Notes: generated by a model not told the origin, from the letters alone. A stretch of DNA of 64,000 nucleotides from Bradyrhizobium sp. SZCCT0153 (GCF_018129995.1 NZ_JAFCKS010000006.1:124001-188000), one strand, 5' to 3'. Counted from the stretch's first letter, positions 24,711 through 33,062 are shown. Made by a program: numbers and translations.

Positions 24711-25526
24711 ATGGCCAAGGTACTGGTCGTGACATCAGGCAAGGGCGGGGTCGGCAAGACCACGACGACCGCCGCGCTGGGAGCTGCGCTGGCGCAACGC
24801 GGCGACAAGGTGGTCGTCGTCGATTTCGACGTGGGCTTGCGCAACCTCGACCTCGTGATGGGCGCCGAACGCCGTGTCGTGTTCGACCTCATCAATGTGG
24901 TTCAGGGCGTTGCAAAGCTCCCGCAGGCGCTGATCAAGGACAAGCGGCTGGAGAACCTCTGGCTGCTGCCGGCCTCGCAAACCCGCGACAAGGACGCGCT
25001 GACGGAAGAGGGCGTCGGCAAGGTCATCGCCGATCTGCGCAGCCGTTTCGACTGGGTGATCTGCGACAGCCCGGCCGGCATCGAGCGCGGCGCCTCCATG
25101 GCGATGCGCTTTGCCGACGAGGCCGTGATCGTCACCAATCCCGAGGTCTCCTCGGTGCGCGATTCCGACCGCATCATCGGCATGCTCGATTCCAAGACCG
25201 TGCGGGCCGAGAAGGGCGAGCGCGTCGAGAAGCACATTCTCATCACGCGCTACGATCCCTCGCGCGCCGCGCGCGGCGAGATGCTGACCATCGAGGACAT
25301 CCTCGAAATCCTGGCAACGCCTCTGCTCGGCATCATCCCGGAGAGCCAGGACGTGCTGCGCGCCTCCAACGTCGGCACGCCGGTGACGCTGTCGAACGCG
25401 GAAGGCGCGCCGGCGCGGGCCTATATCGACGCGGCGCGGCGGCTGTGCGGCGACACCGTGCCGATGCAGGTCCCGACCGAACGCAAGGGCTTCATGGATC
25501 GCCTGCTGCGACGGAGGGCAGCATGA
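24711..25526 (+). CDS. minD: Septum-site determining ATPase MinD
   Basis: The 271-residue protein begins MAKVLVVTSGKGGVGKTTTT, the deviant Walker A loop of the MinD/ParA class, followed by VDFDVGLRNLDLVMGAERR and VICDSPAGIERGASMAM. The C terminus ends in the amphipathic membrane-targeting helix (GFMDRLLRRRAA). MinD binds membrane in its ATP form and carries MinC, with MinE triggering hydrolysis. Its TGA overlaps the minE ATG (ATGA), indicating translational coupling. Confidence 0.97.
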   Translation: MAKVLVVTSGKGGVGKTTTTAALGAALAQRGDKVVVVDFDVGLRNLDLVMGAERRVVFDLINVVQGVAKLPQALIKDKRLENLWLLPASQTRDKDALTEEGVGKVIADLRSRFDWVICDSPAGIERGASMAMRFADEAVIVTNPEVSSVRDSDRIIGMLDSKTVRAEKGERVEKHILITRYDPSRAARGEMLTIEDILEILATPLLGIIPESQDVLRASNVGTPVTLSNAEGAPARAYIDAARRLCGDTVPMQVPTERKGFMDRLLRRRAA

Positions 25527-25804
25527 GCATGGGTCTGCTTCGGCTTCTCCGCGGCAACAAGGCCTCTGCACCCGTCGCACGTGAACGGCTGCAGATCCTG
25601 CTTGCCCATGAACGCGGATTGCGCGGCCAGCCCGACCTGCTCGGCGTGCTGCGTGAGGAAATTCTCGCGGTCGTCTCCAGGCACGTCACGCTGGACCCGA
25701 CCAAGGTCATCGTCCGGCTCGATCGCGGCGACGAGGTCTCGACCCTCGAGGTCGATATCGAGGTCCCCAACGATTTCGAGCGCAAGCGCGCGGCGGTCGG
25801 GTAG
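25523..25804 (+). CDS. minE: Cell-division topological specificity factor MinE
   Basis: The 93-residue protein starts MSMGLLRLLRG, matching the N-terminal membrane and MinD-binding helix, and continues ARERLQILLAHERG and LREEILAVVSRHVTLDP, then VDIEVPNDFERKRA at the end. It stimulates MinD ATPase activity and positions the division site. Its start codon overlaps the minD stop, and a candidate terminator follows about 40 bases downstream, closing the operon. Confidence 0.96.
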   Translation: MSMGLLRLLRGNKASAPVARERLQILLAHERGLRGQPDLLGVLREEILAVVSRHVTLDPTKVIVRLDRGDEVSTLEVDIEVPNDFERKRAAVG

Positions 25805-25844
25805 GGGATCCGGCCGGCGCCGTCAGATTTGGGGTGGGTGAGAG

Positions 25845-25882
25845 GGCGGTCCGCTGGGCATAGCGGGCCGCCTTCGTCGTTT
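25845..25882 (+). terminator. Candidate terminator of the min operon
   Basis: A stem of eleven pairs with one mismatch (GGCGGTCCGCT and AGCGGGCCGCC) encloses a six-base loop and is followed by TTCGTCGTTT. The thymine tract is interrupted, so strength is uncertain. It lies 41 bases after minE. Confidence 0.5.
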
Positions 25883-26014
25883 GAGCGGTTCGAGTTGCCG
25901 AGGACTGCGGATGTGATCGGCACCGGGCGGAACGGGGACAACGGCGAAATCGTTGTCAGAGAGCAGCGGAGCGCCGAGCCGGGCGCCGCGGTTTCCTCAA
26001 ACGGGAGAGCGCTC

Positions 26015-26200
26015 ATGATGTCCGAGGTCCAGGTCCACACCGTCGCGCGGCAGATGCTGGAACAGCATGGTTTTGCAGCGATCGCGAAGGCCGCCGAGCA
26101 GGCGAGAGCCTGCGAGGACCGCGGCGAGGCCGATGAGGCCAAGGAGTGGCGTCACATTGCCGACGCCATGAAGATCATGCGCGGCCCTGCCCAAAGCTGA
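26015..26200 (+). CDS. Small helical hypothetical protein, 61 residues
   Basis: The ATG at 26015 has GGGAGAG six bases upstream, a strong site; a longer frame to 25829 has no such support. The product is one continuous helix-rich segment: MMSEVQVHTVARQMLEQHG, then FAAIAKAAEQARACEDRGEA and EWRHIADAMKIMRGPAQS. No membrane segment or signal is present. The family is common in Rhizobiales but I cannot name a function. It is convergent with the histidine kinase gene, six bases apart. Confidence 0.65.
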   Translation: MMSEVQVHTVARQMLEQHGFAAIAKAAEQARACEDRGEADEAKEWRHIADAMKIMRGPAQS

Positions 26201-26206
26201 TCGGGA

Positions 26207-28369
26207 TCAGCTCCGTCCGGTCCCATCCTTGAGCATGTCGAGGACGCGGCTTGCCAGCGCCTCGACCACGAAGGGCTTTGTCAGCACCTGCATGTCCGGG
26301 GCGAGCTGACCGTTGCCGATGATAGCGTTCTCGGCATAGCCGGTGATGAACAGTACTTTAAGCGCGGGCCGCGTCGTGCGCGCGGCATCCGCGAGCTGGC
26401 GGCCGTTCATGCCTCCAGGCAGACCGACATCGGTGATGAGCAGATCGATGGTGGCGCCCGACTGCAGGATGTTCAGGCCGGCCGGGCCGTCATGCGCCTC
26501 GAGCACGTTGAAGCCGATCTCCTCCATCGCATCCGTCAGCAGCATGCGGATCGCCGGCTCGTCGTCGACGATCAGGATAGTGTGGCCTGCTTGCGGGCGC
26601 GCCGTGATTCTGGCGGCCAGCTGCGGCGGCTTGTCGGACTCCTTGCCATAATGCCGCGGCAGATAGAGGCACATGGTCGTGCCCTGGCCGACTTCGGAAT
26701 AGATCCGGACCTGGCCTCCTGATTGGCGTACGAAACCGTAGACCATGGACAGCCCGAGGCCGGTGCCCCGGCCGATCGGCTTGGTCGTGAAGAACGGATC
26801 GAAGGCGCGCGCGATGACATCAGGCGTCATGCCCGTTCCGGTATCGGTGACGCAGAGCGAGATGTACTGACCGGGCTCCAGATCGCGTTCGCCGGCGCTG
26901 TGGTCGTCGAGCCAGCGGTTGGCGGTCTCGATCGTGAGCCGGCCGCCCCCCGGCATCGCGTCGCGGGCGTTGATGCAGAGGTTGAGGAGGGCGTTTTCGA
27001 GCTGAGACGCGTCGATCAGCGTCGGCCACAAACCGCCGGCGGTGACGACCTCCACCGCGATCTCCGGGCCGGCCGTGCGGCGGATCAGCTCTTCCATGCC
27101 CATCACGAGGCGGTTCAAATCCGTCGGCGTGGGATCGAGCGTCTGCCGCCGCGAGAAGGCCAGCAGCCGGTGCGTCAGCGCGGCGGCGCGCTTGGCGGCG
27201 CCTTGCGCCACCGTCACATAGCGGTCGATATCCTTGACCCGGCCCTGGCCGAGCCGGGTCTGCAACAATTCCAGCGAGCCGATGATCCCTGTGAGGAGAT
27301 TGTTGAAGTCGTGGGCGATGCCGCCGGTGAGCTGGCCCACCGCCTCCATTTTCTGCGACTGCCGCAGCGCTTCCTCGGCTTCGCGAAGGCGCTCCTGCTC
27401 CTTCAGGCGATCGGTGACGTCATAGGAGAACTGGTAGGCGCCAAGCAGCCGGCCGTTGCCGTCGCGCAGGCAATTGAACCGCATCTCGTAGAAGCGGCGG
27501 GTCCGCCCGGGCTTGCCGAACGCGGCGATCTCGATGAATGCCTCTCCCCCGAGGGCTCTCGCCCAGACGGCGCGAGCCGCGTCGCGATGCTCGGGTTGAC
27601 CTTCAAGCAGCTCCAGCATGTTGTCACCAACCTTCGGCAAGATGCCGTAGATGCGGTGAAATTCCCGGGCAGACGCGCCGTTGATGGCTAGCCAGCGGAA
27701 GGCGGGATCAACAACCTGGACGAAGGCATCGGTGCCCTCGACGAGGTCGGCCATCAGCTTGCGCTCGGCGAGCGCCGCGACCACGCGCGCTTCCAGCGTC
27801 TCGTTGAGCTGCTGCAAGTCCCGCTCGGCGCGCTTGCGGGCCGTGATGTCCTGGAACAGCACGGCGACCTGCTTGCGGCTGGCTGGCTCGACACGAAAGG
27901 CCGCCAGTTCGAGGTAGCGGCCGGTGGCGATAAGCTCCCGTTCGAAGCGGATCGGCTGGCCGGTCCTCAGCACGCCCCCGTAGAGCTCGATCCAGCCGTC
28001 GGCCTCGCCGGGGACCATCTCGCGGACCTTCTGGCCGACCACGTCGGGAATGCCGGCGTGCTTGGTGTAGGCGGGGTTGGCCTCGACGTGGACGTAGTCG
28101 CTGAGCGGGCCGTGGGGACCATCGAAGAACTCGATGATGCAAAAACCTTCGTCGATCGAGTTGAACAACGTCCAGTAACGCCCCTCGCTCTCGGCCAGCG
28201 CGGATTCCGCCTTGCGACGCCCGGTCTGGTCGGCCACCCCGAGCGCCCTGAGGCGTGCGTTTTCGTCCTCGAGCGCCTTGAGACGGCGTTGCAGGTCTTC
28301 CAGTTCGGTCGAAGCCACAGACGCTTGCAGGGTTTGGTTTTCCAGGGGCCGCTCCTTGGCCCTGCCCAC
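26207..28369 (-). CDS. Hybrid sensor histidine kinase with PAS domains and receiver
   Basis: The 720-residue cytoplasmic protein has an N-terminal coiled coil (about 20-60), PAS domain 1 (62-180, FNSIDEGFCIIEFFDG), PAS domain 2 (205-320), a HisKA domain with the phospho-acceptor histidine near 353 (GGIAHDFNNLLTGIIG), an HATPase domain (N box in LLNLCINARDAMPGGG, then GTGLGLSMVYGF) and a C-terminal receiver domain (about 595-715, with LLITDVGLPGGMNGRQL). No membrane segment is present, so it senses a cytoplasmic signal. The start is GTG at 28369. The cognate output protein is not nearby. Confidence 0.92.
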   Translation of the reverse strand: MGRAKERPLENQTLQASVASTELEDLQRRLKALEDENARLRALGVADQTGRRKAESALAESEGRYWTLFNSIDEGFCIIEFFDGPHGPLSDYVHVEANPAYTKHAGIPDVVGQKVREMVPGEADGWIELYGGVLRTGQPIRFERELIATGRYLELAAFRVEPASRKQVAVLFQDITARKRAERDLQQLNETLEARVVAALAERKLMADLVEGTDAFVQVVDPAFRWLAINGASAREFHRIYGILPKVGDNMLELLEGQPEHRDAARAVWARALGGEAFIEIAAFGKPGRTRRFYEMRFNCLRDGNGRLLGAYQFSYDVTDRLKEQERLREAEEALRQSQKMEAVGQLTGGIAHDFNNLLTGIIGSLELLQTRLGQGRVKDIDRYVTVAQGAAKRAAALTHRLLAFSRRQTLDPTPTDLNRLVMGMEELIRRTAGPEIAVEVVTAGGLWPTLIDASQLENALLNLCINARDAMPGGGRLTIETANRWLDDHSAGERDLEPGQYISLCVTDTGTGMTPDVIARAFDPFFTTKPIGRGTGLGLSMVYGFVRQSGGQVRIYSEVGQGTTMCLYLPRHYGKESDKPPQLAARITARPQAGHTILIVDDEPAIRMLLTDAMEEIGFNVLEAHDGPAGLNILQSGATIDLLITDVGLPGGMNGRQLADAARTTRPALKVLFITGYAENAIIGNGQLAPDMQVLTKPFVVEALASRVLDMLKDGTGRS

Positions 28370-28451
28370 GGTATTTTAGCGGGCACTCCCACCGCAGCAA
28401 GCCGCCGGCTCAACGCGATTGGAACCCGGAAGTTCCGCCTCCATGGGTGGC

Positions 28452-28703
28452 TCAGCGCTCGCCCTGATCAGAGCTTTGCGTGCCGGACTTGTGCTGCGTC
28501 TGCGGCTGGCCGCGCTCACCCGTCTCCTGGCAGGGGAGCTGCTCCCACGAGCCGTCCGGCGCCTGCTGATAGGCGCTGCACGATGACGATGACGTCGATT
28601 TGTCCTCGCCCTTCTGGGCGTTGGAATTCTTCGCCACGGCCGGAGCAGTCAGCGCGGCGCTGGTCGCGAGAGCACCGGCGAAAACAAGATAGGCAATCCG
28701 CAT
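28452..28703 (-). CDS. Small secreted hypothetical protein, 83 residues
   Basis: The protein starts with a signal peptide (MRIAYLVFAGALATSAALTA) and is mostly Ser, Gln and Lys after residue 25, with two cysteines (SSSSCSAYQQ and LPCQETGERG). AGGAGA lies upstream of the ATG. Similar low-complexity exported proteins are common in Bradyrhizobium; no function is known. Confidence 0.7.
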   Translation of the reverse strand: MRIAYLVFAGALATSAALTAPAVAKNSNAQKGEDKSTSSSSCSAYQQAPDGSWEQLPCQETGERGQPQTQHKSGTQSSDQGER

Positions 28704-28808
28704 GGGGGTCTCCTGTTCAACGAGAAACGCATGCTGGCGAGGATTGTGACCATTGTTTGCCGCAGCTTCGGTGTCGTCGCGGCGTGCTTAATGCGGCGAA
28801 AGCGGGCG

Positions 28809-29198
28809 CTAGCCGCCCTTGCTGCGGATCAGGCCGGCGAGGTTGGTCTTCTGGGCCTCGCACCAGCTTGGCATGCCAAGGCGGCGTTGGTTGAGGTCGG
28901 TCGCCTGGGTGGCCACCGCGACCTCAGCCATCAAATCGTCGTCCTGCTTCTCGCCCATCTTGCCGCCGGTGTGCATCCAGGCGATCGCCTTGCGCACCTT
29001 CTCGGTGGTGCCGTCGGGCAGGTGCATCTGCTCCGCCTTCTGAACCAGATCCTGGTAGACGACATCCTTGCCGGGACATTCGACCTTGGCGGCGAAGGCC
29101 TGCAAGACCAACGTGACATAGGTCGAACGTGGATGATCGGCCGCTTGGGCCGGCGCCGCCAGCAGCAACAGGGCCGTCATCAGAAAACCGGTGCGCAT
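28809..29198 (-). CDS. Periplasmic hypothetical protein, 129 residues
   Basis: The signal peptide is MRTGFLMTALLLLAAPAQAA. The mature part is helical with two cysteines (KVECPGKDV and PSWCEAQK) that may pair, and includes IAWMHTGGKMGEKQDDD. The layout resembles Rap1a-type immunity or lipoprotein-like small periplasmic proteins, but the match is weak. It is transcribed in the same direction as the gene at 28452. Confidence 0.65.
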   Translation of the reverse strand: MRTGFLMTALLLLAAPAQAADHPRSTYVTLVLQAFAAKVECPGKDVVYQDLVQKAEQMHLPDGTTEKVRKAIAWMHTGGKMGEKQDDDLMAEVAVATQATDLNQRRLGMPSWCEAQKTNLAGLIRSKGG

Positions 29199-29313
29199 CC
29201 TTGGTACCTCCCCAGATTTTTGGGAAAGCTAGCGGCTGGCGCGCGGCTCCGCAATGGGGATGGCGTGCAGCTGCGAAGGCGGCCCGGCAACCTGGCGCAT
29301 GATCGGTTCTGAA

Positions 29314-29358
29314 GCGTTTTCTTCACGCGAACCGGTATACACTTCGCTCGAAAACGCT
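29314..29358. repeat. Dispersed palindromic repeat, copy 2
   Basis: Copy of the element at 11967-12020: GCGTTTTCTTCACGCGAACC, then GGTATACACTTCGCTCG and AAAACGCT. The ends GCGTTTTC and GAAAACGC are complementary. It lies directly downstream of the stop codon of the DUF6894 gene. Confidence 0.7.
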
Positions 29359-29589
29359 CTAGCGTTGCCAGGCCGGCACGGGATCGAGCGGCGTGCGATA
29401 GACCTCGTTCTGATCGCGATCGGTAACGCGCACCGCGCAACCCTTCCGTTGCAGCTCGGGCTTCACCTGAGACAGCTCGGTGGCCAGTTGAACGGCACGA
29501 TCGGAGGCGACCTCGATGTCCTCGAGGATGATACCGCCCTGATTCTTGAACTCTTCACCAACCACGAGATCGAAGGAGTAGTAGGGCAT
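29359..29589 (-). CDS. DUF6894-family protein
   Basis: The 76-residue protein fits the Rhizobiales DUF6894 pattern: MPYYSFDLVVGEEFKNQGGI, then ILEDIEVASDRAVQLATEL and a C-terminal VRVTDRDQNEVYRTPLDPV. These are small, soluble, multi-copy proteins of unknown role. The ATG at 29589 follows GGGGGAAA. An exact TTAA-N7-TTAA box lies 147 bases upstream. Confidence 0.8.
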   Translation of the reverse strand: MPYYSFDLVVGEEFKNQGGIILEDIEVASDRAVQLATELSQVKPELQRKGCAVRVTDRDQNEVYRTPLDPVPAWQR

Positions 29590-29735
29590 CCGATTTCCCC
29601 CGGTGTGACGAGTTGAGCTTCGGCGGAAGTCTCAACACATGTCGGATGGTACCACTGAGTCGATATCTATCGAATGAACGGATCGCGCAATCTCTGTGCT
29701 TATGGCGCAGAAATGATGTGCAGCATTCGAGTGCG

Positions 29736-29750
29736 TTAAGTTTTTATTAA
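29736..29750. promoter_or_regulatory. Exact CtrA-like box
   Basis: The site is TTAA-N7-TTAA (TTAAGTTTTTATTAA). It lies in the intergenic region upstream of the DUF6894 gene, 147 bases from its start. Part of its match may reflect local AT-richness. Confidence 0.45.
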
Positions 29751-29815
29751 ATATGTCGGCGTGATCATGAGGCATGGAATTGCAGCAGAACCGGGCTCCG
29801 GGAACCGGCAGCTGC

Positions 29816-29857
29816 AAGAGAAGGCCGCCGGCATAGATCCCGACGGCCTTTTCTCTT
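29816..29857 (-). terminator. Candidate terminator after the proline-rich protein gene
   Basis: AAGAGAAGGCCG and CGGCCTTTTCTCTT form a 12-base stem with a bulge around a loop of about 15 bases. It lies 110 bases beyond the stop of the minus-strand gene that ends at 29969. The T-tract is short. Confidence 0.4.
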
Positions 29858-29968
29858 GATGGAAGACGATCGAAGCATCGCCTCCCGTAGTCACCCGGAC
29901 TCCACGCATCACATCGAGTCGGACAGCTTGCGCGATGTCGCGACAGCGACGCTGCGGAGGCGCTTGCT

Positions 29969-30994
29969 CTAGCGCAGCGGCATCGGCGGGCGCACGACAG
30001 GTCCGTCGTCATCGGCAACGGCCTGTGTCGTGGCAACGGGAGCGGCCGGCGGCGGGACTGCGGCAGCCTGTGAAGGCGGTGGCGGAGCTGCGGGCGGCGC
30101 GGGCGAATGAGCCGGCATGTAGGTTTGCGACACGACCGGCTTCGGTTTGCGAACCGCAGGCCGCGGCGGCAGCGCGGATACGCGCGCATGCGGATCGACC
30201 GGCGGCTTCGCCTCGGCCATCGGCTTCGGCACTGGCTTTGCCAACTCGCGCGCCATCTGCTCCTGTCCGGCCTTCAGCTCGGCGATGTTGGCCTTGAGGG
30301 CTTCGATCTGCTGCGCCATCGCGGCAAGATCCCGCGTCATCGATTGCACCGACTGCGTGGCATCGCCCTGTGTCGCAGCAGGCGCGGCTGCCGCAAGCTG
30401 AGCCGCAGGTGGGCTCGCAGATTGATCGGTCGCTTGATCCGTTGCGGCTTGCTCGGTCGGGGGTGCGGCCTGAGCGGCGGCGACGGGCGCCGTCTGCGAT
30501 GTCGCAGGCAGCAGCGAGGCCAATGCCGGCGTCCATTCGGCGAGCATCTGCTTTGCGGTATCGCCGTGTTTCTCCCAGGCCACGGTGGCGGCCGCGCTGC
30601 CGCCTGCGAACAGAAACGTGACGAACGCGCCGCGCAGCCATTTTCGGGCGGAGGATCGCTTCTGCCGGCTGTGACCATCACTGGCCGCGGCGCGCATTGC
30701 GGTGTCGACCGAGGGCACCGCCGCGCGCGGTTCCGCGGCGGAGCTGAACTTCGGCTCCGGATGAAGTATGGGCTCCGGTGCGAATTTGAGATCGATCCTG
30801 GGATCAATCTTGGGACCGATCCTTGGCTCCGGACGGACCGCGATGTCAGGCGCGAGCGCGGGCGCGGCGCCGATGGTGCGCGAGGCCAGCACCATGTCGG
30901 GCGATATCTGAACCGCGTCGTGCGGGTCGTTGTCCTTGACCGTGTCCTTCACGATCTCATCGACGATTTGCCTGGAGTTCAGCGTCGCGAGCAT
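29969..30994 (-). CDS. Proline/alanine-rich single-pass membrane protein, type A
   Basis: The 341-residue protein has a charged N-terminal domain, a single membrane segment (GAFVTFLFAGGSAAATVAW, about residues 125-145), an alanine- and glutamine-rich stretch, a coiled coil (TRDLAAMAQQIEALKANIAE, then LKAGQEQMARELAKP) and a Pro-rich C-terminal tail. The ATG at 30994 has AGGAG six bases upstream. A second protein with the same layout lies at 51284-52456. Function is unknown; the layout suggests an envelope-spanning scaffold. It is divergent from the L,D-transpeptidase gene. Confidence 0.75.
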   Translation of the reverse strand: MLATLNSRQIVDEIVKDTVKDNDPHDAVQISPDMVLASRTIGAAPALAPDIAVRPEPRIGPKIDPRIDLKFAPEPILHPEPKFSSAAEPRAAVPSVDTAMRAAASDGHSRQKRSSARKWLRGAFVTFLFAGGSAAATVAWEKHGDTAKQMLAEWTPALASLLPATSQTAPVAAAQAAPPTEQAATDQATDQSASPPAAQLAAAAPAATQGDATQSVQSMTRDLAAMAQQIEALKANIAELKAGQEQMARELAKPVPKPMAEAKPPVDPHARVSALPPRPAVRKPKPVVSQTYMPAHSPAPPAAPPPPSQAAAVPPPAAPVATTQAVADDDGPVVRPPMPLR

Positions 30995-31284
30995 CGCAGC
31001 TCCTTGGTTTTGAAGTCCTGGTCGTCCGCATTGGCGCGAGCCGATCTGTTGAGGTGAGCCCATCCGAACCTGATGAGCCTGGCGCGATGTCGCACGAGTC
31101 CAGCCGGGTTTGACCAAAGCAAGGCGAGGGGATGGAGATGATGCGACGCTCTTCCGCGGTTTGTGGTGATGGAACCCGGCCTGCCGAACACGCGCAATTG
31201 TTCCCCAGTGCCTTGTTTTCAGCACGATTTTGGCAGCAACTGGTGATGCTGGGGGCGCTGCTATCCGCTATCGGGGGGCCGGCG

Positions 31285-31938
31285 GTGCCAAGATTTCTAC
31301 TCGCTTTGTTCGTCGTCGCCTTGCTGCCGCTGGGCGGCTGCATGCAGACGACGCTTTCGCCATCGACCGACGCGAGCATGACGGCGCGCGACCGGCAGTT
31401 GCTGGCGCACACGCCTTACGCGCAGGCGAATGTGCCCGAGCAATATCTCCGCCATATCGTCGATTATCCGCGCAAGGAACAGCCGGGCACGATCCTGGTC
31501 GATACCGATGCGCGCTACCTCTATTTCGTGCTTCCCGATGGCAAGGCGATCCGTTATGGCGTCGCGGTTGGCGAGGAAGCCATGGCCTTCTCCGGGGTCG
31601 CGCGGGTCGGCCGTCTGGCTGAATGGCCGGACTGGGTTCCGACGGCGGACATCCAGGCGCGGCTCGGACCCTATCCGGCGCGCGTCGCCGGAGGTCCCGC
31701 CAATCCGCTGGGCGCGCGGGGCATCTATCTCTATACCGGCAACAAGGACACGCTCTACCGCATCCACGGCACCAACCAGCCGGAATATATCGGGCAGGCG
31801 ATTTCGTCCGGGTGCATCCGGATGCGCAACGAGGACGTGATCGACCTCTATGACCGGGTGAAGCTCAATTCGACCGTCGTGGTGTTGCCGCCCGGACAGA
31901 ACGCGCAGGTCGAGGCGAGACCCAGCTGGCGCGGGTAA
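31285..31938 (+). CDS. L,D-transpeptidase (YkuD domain), lipoprotein
   Basis: The YkuD domain is clear: TILVDTDARYLYFVLPDGKA, then YGVAVGEEAMAFSG, and the catalytic segment HGTNQPEYIG with SSGCIRM, where the cysteine is the nucleophile. These enzymes form 3-3 cross-links in peptidoglycan or anchor proteins to it. The GTG at 31285 gives a short lipoprotein signal ending LLPLGGC. ATG codons at 31138 and 31132, with GAGGGG nearby, are open alternatives but would place the lipobox near residue 70, so the short form is preferred. Confidence 0.85.
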   Translation: MPRFLLALFVVALLPLGGCMQTTLSPSTDASMTARDRQLLAHTPYAQANVPEQYLRHIVDYPRKEQPGTILVDTDARYLYFVLPDGKAIRYGVAVGEEAMAFSGVARVGRLAEWPDWVPTADIQARLGPYPARVAGGPANPLGARGIYLYTGNKDTLYRIHGTNQPEYIGQAISSGCIRMRNEDVIDLYDRVKLNSTVVVLPPGQNAQVEARPSWRG

Positions 31939-31956
31939 GCGTAGTGGAGTCGCGCC

Positions 31957-32391
31957 CTAATTCTCAGGACGTGCGATGCGCCACTGAAGCGTCGTGGCGT
32001 TGCCGTTGGCCTCGCCCGGCGCCTTGTCGGCCGGGGAGGTGTAGAGCGGGCGATAGCGGTAGGCCCACATCTTGCTGCCGTCGTTGCGGCTGATCACGGT
32101 GAAGTCGCCGATGGCCTTGGCGTCGGCCGTTGCGGGCAGCGGCACCCAGCTCTCGACGCACTTGCCGTTGCAGTTCGACGTCTTGCCGGTAGTGTCGCGC
32201 TCGTAATAGTAGAGCGTCATGCCCTTGAGGTCGACGAGCGTGGGACCCTGCTTGGTCAGGACGACCTTCGCCGGGGCGGTCGTTGCCTCGGGCTTCGGCG
32301 GAGGAGGGGCATCGCCGCCGCCATGGCCGTTCGCGAGCGCAGGAACGGTCGAGAGCGCGATGGCCGCCGCCGCAATGAGGAACCTGAACAT
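31957..32391 (-). CDS. Secreted COG4315-type repeat protein
   Basis: The 144-residue protein has a signal peptide (MFRFLIAAAAIALSTVPALA) and the COG4315 family pattern: GPTLVDLKGMTLYYYERDTT, with the Y-x-aromatic-x-x-D motif, a CNGKCVESWVPL cysteine pair, and a C-terminal GSKMWAYRYRPLYTSPADK. Proteins of this family are small periplasmic or lipoproteins of unknown function. A CtrA-like box lies 22 bases upstream of the start. Confidence 0.83.
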   Translation of the reverse strand: MFRFLIAAAAIALSTVPALANGHGGGDAPPPPKPEATTAPAKVVLTKQGPTLVDLKGMTLYYYERDTTGKTSNCNGKCVESWVPLPATADAKAIGDFTVISRNDGSKMWAYRYRPLYTSPADKAPGEANGNATTLQWRIARPEN

Positions 32392-32413
32392 CCATTACTC
32401 CCGAACGGCAAAG

Positions 32414-32428
32414 TTAATCGCGCGTTAA
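32414..32428. promoter_or_regulatory. Exact CtrA-like box upstream of the COG4315 gene
   Basis: The site reads TTAATCGCGCGTTAA, an exact TTAA-N7-TTAA, 22 bases upstream of the gene starting at 32391. It lies within an intergenic region and could be used by CtrA. Confidence 0.5.
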
Positions 32429-32527
32429 ACGCAAAATTTGGCCGACCGTAGCAGCAGAAGGTTAGTTCCAGGTTTCGCGGGCCTGCGACAATTACGGATG
32501 GCAAGGCCTGGATGATCAAGGCTTGGA

Positions 32528-32992
32528 TTATGCCTGCATCTCGCGCAGCGGGGCGCGGCTGAGCTCGTTGCCGGCAGCGATGGCCTTGCGCAACAGCCGC
32601 ATCAGCTCCTCGCCTTCCTTCGCGCTGAGGCCGCGCAGCATGACGCGTTGCGCGGATTCGACGGCCGGCGTGATCCTGCGCAGGGTGCGTTTGCCCTCGT
32701 CGGTGATCTCGAGCGCGCGGGCACGGCGGTCGCGGCTTGAGGCGCGGCGCTCCGCGAGCCCCTTCTGCACGAGGCGGTCGATCACGCCGGTGATCGTGGT
32801 GCGGTCGTAGGCGATCAGGCCCGCCAGCGTCACCTGGTCGAGCCCCGGATTGGCCTTGATGGTCGCGAGCGCGGCGTATTGCACCGGCGTGAGGTCGAAA
32901 CCGGCATCTCCGACCTCGGCCAGGAAGACCGCCACCGCGATCTGCTGAAACCGGCGCGCCAGATGCCCGGGCATGTCGTTGGGGTCGCTCAC
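32528..32992 (-). CDS. MarR-family regulator, likely controls mobA
   Basis: The 154-residue protein has a MarR winged helix: TPVQYAALATIKANPGLDQV, LAGLIAYDRTTITGVIDRLV, and the wing GLAERRASSRDRRARALEIT. The start is GTG at 32992, with GAGGAG six bases upstream. It is divergent from mobA, and in Comamonas testosteroni the MarR-type MobR represses mobA until 3-hydroxybenzoate binds. The same arrangement here, with a shared operator at 33034-33056, supports an equivalent role, although the assignment rests on context. Confidence 0.85.
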   Translation of the reverse strand: MSDPNDMPGHLARRFQQIAVAVFLAEVGDAGFDLTPVQYAALATIKANPGLDQVTLAGLIAYDRTTITGVIDRLVQKGLAERRASSRDRRARALEITDEGKRTLRRITPAVESAQRVMLRGLSAKEGEELMRLLRKAIAAGNELSRAPLREMQA

Positions 32993-33027
32993 CGAATTCT
33001 CCTCGAGGCAGGGAGGGGGCGTCATTA

Positions 33028-33062
33028 TTGACAAGTATACTGATAGTCAGCATACTGAGCAA
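33028..33062. promoter_or_regulatory. Overlapping divergent promoters with shared palindromic operator
   Basis: Plus strand: TTGACA at 33028-33033, a 17-base spacer, and CATACT at 33051-33056, for mobA. Minus strand: TTGCTC (33062-33057), a 17-base spacer, and TATACT (33039-33034), for the MarR gene. A 23-base imperfect palindrome at 33034-33056 (half site AGTATaCTGA, then TCAGcATACT, with a three-base centre) fills both spacers. A repressor bound there would block both promoters, and the two polymerase sites exclude each other. Confidence 0.75.

Larger units (their letters stand above)
29590..29968. other. Gene-free stretch with a CtrA-like box and a hairpin
   Basis: This 379-base stretch holds no supported gene. 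It contains a CtrA-like box at 29736-29750 and a terminator-like hairpin at 29816-29857. A longer minus-strand frame over it is a shadow of the proline-rich gene that ends at 29969. Confidence 0.55.

Noticed and set aside
29632..30189. Minus-strand frame overlapping the proline-rich gene
   Set aside because: It is in another frame of the well-supported gene at 29969-30994 and lacks its own ribosome site.
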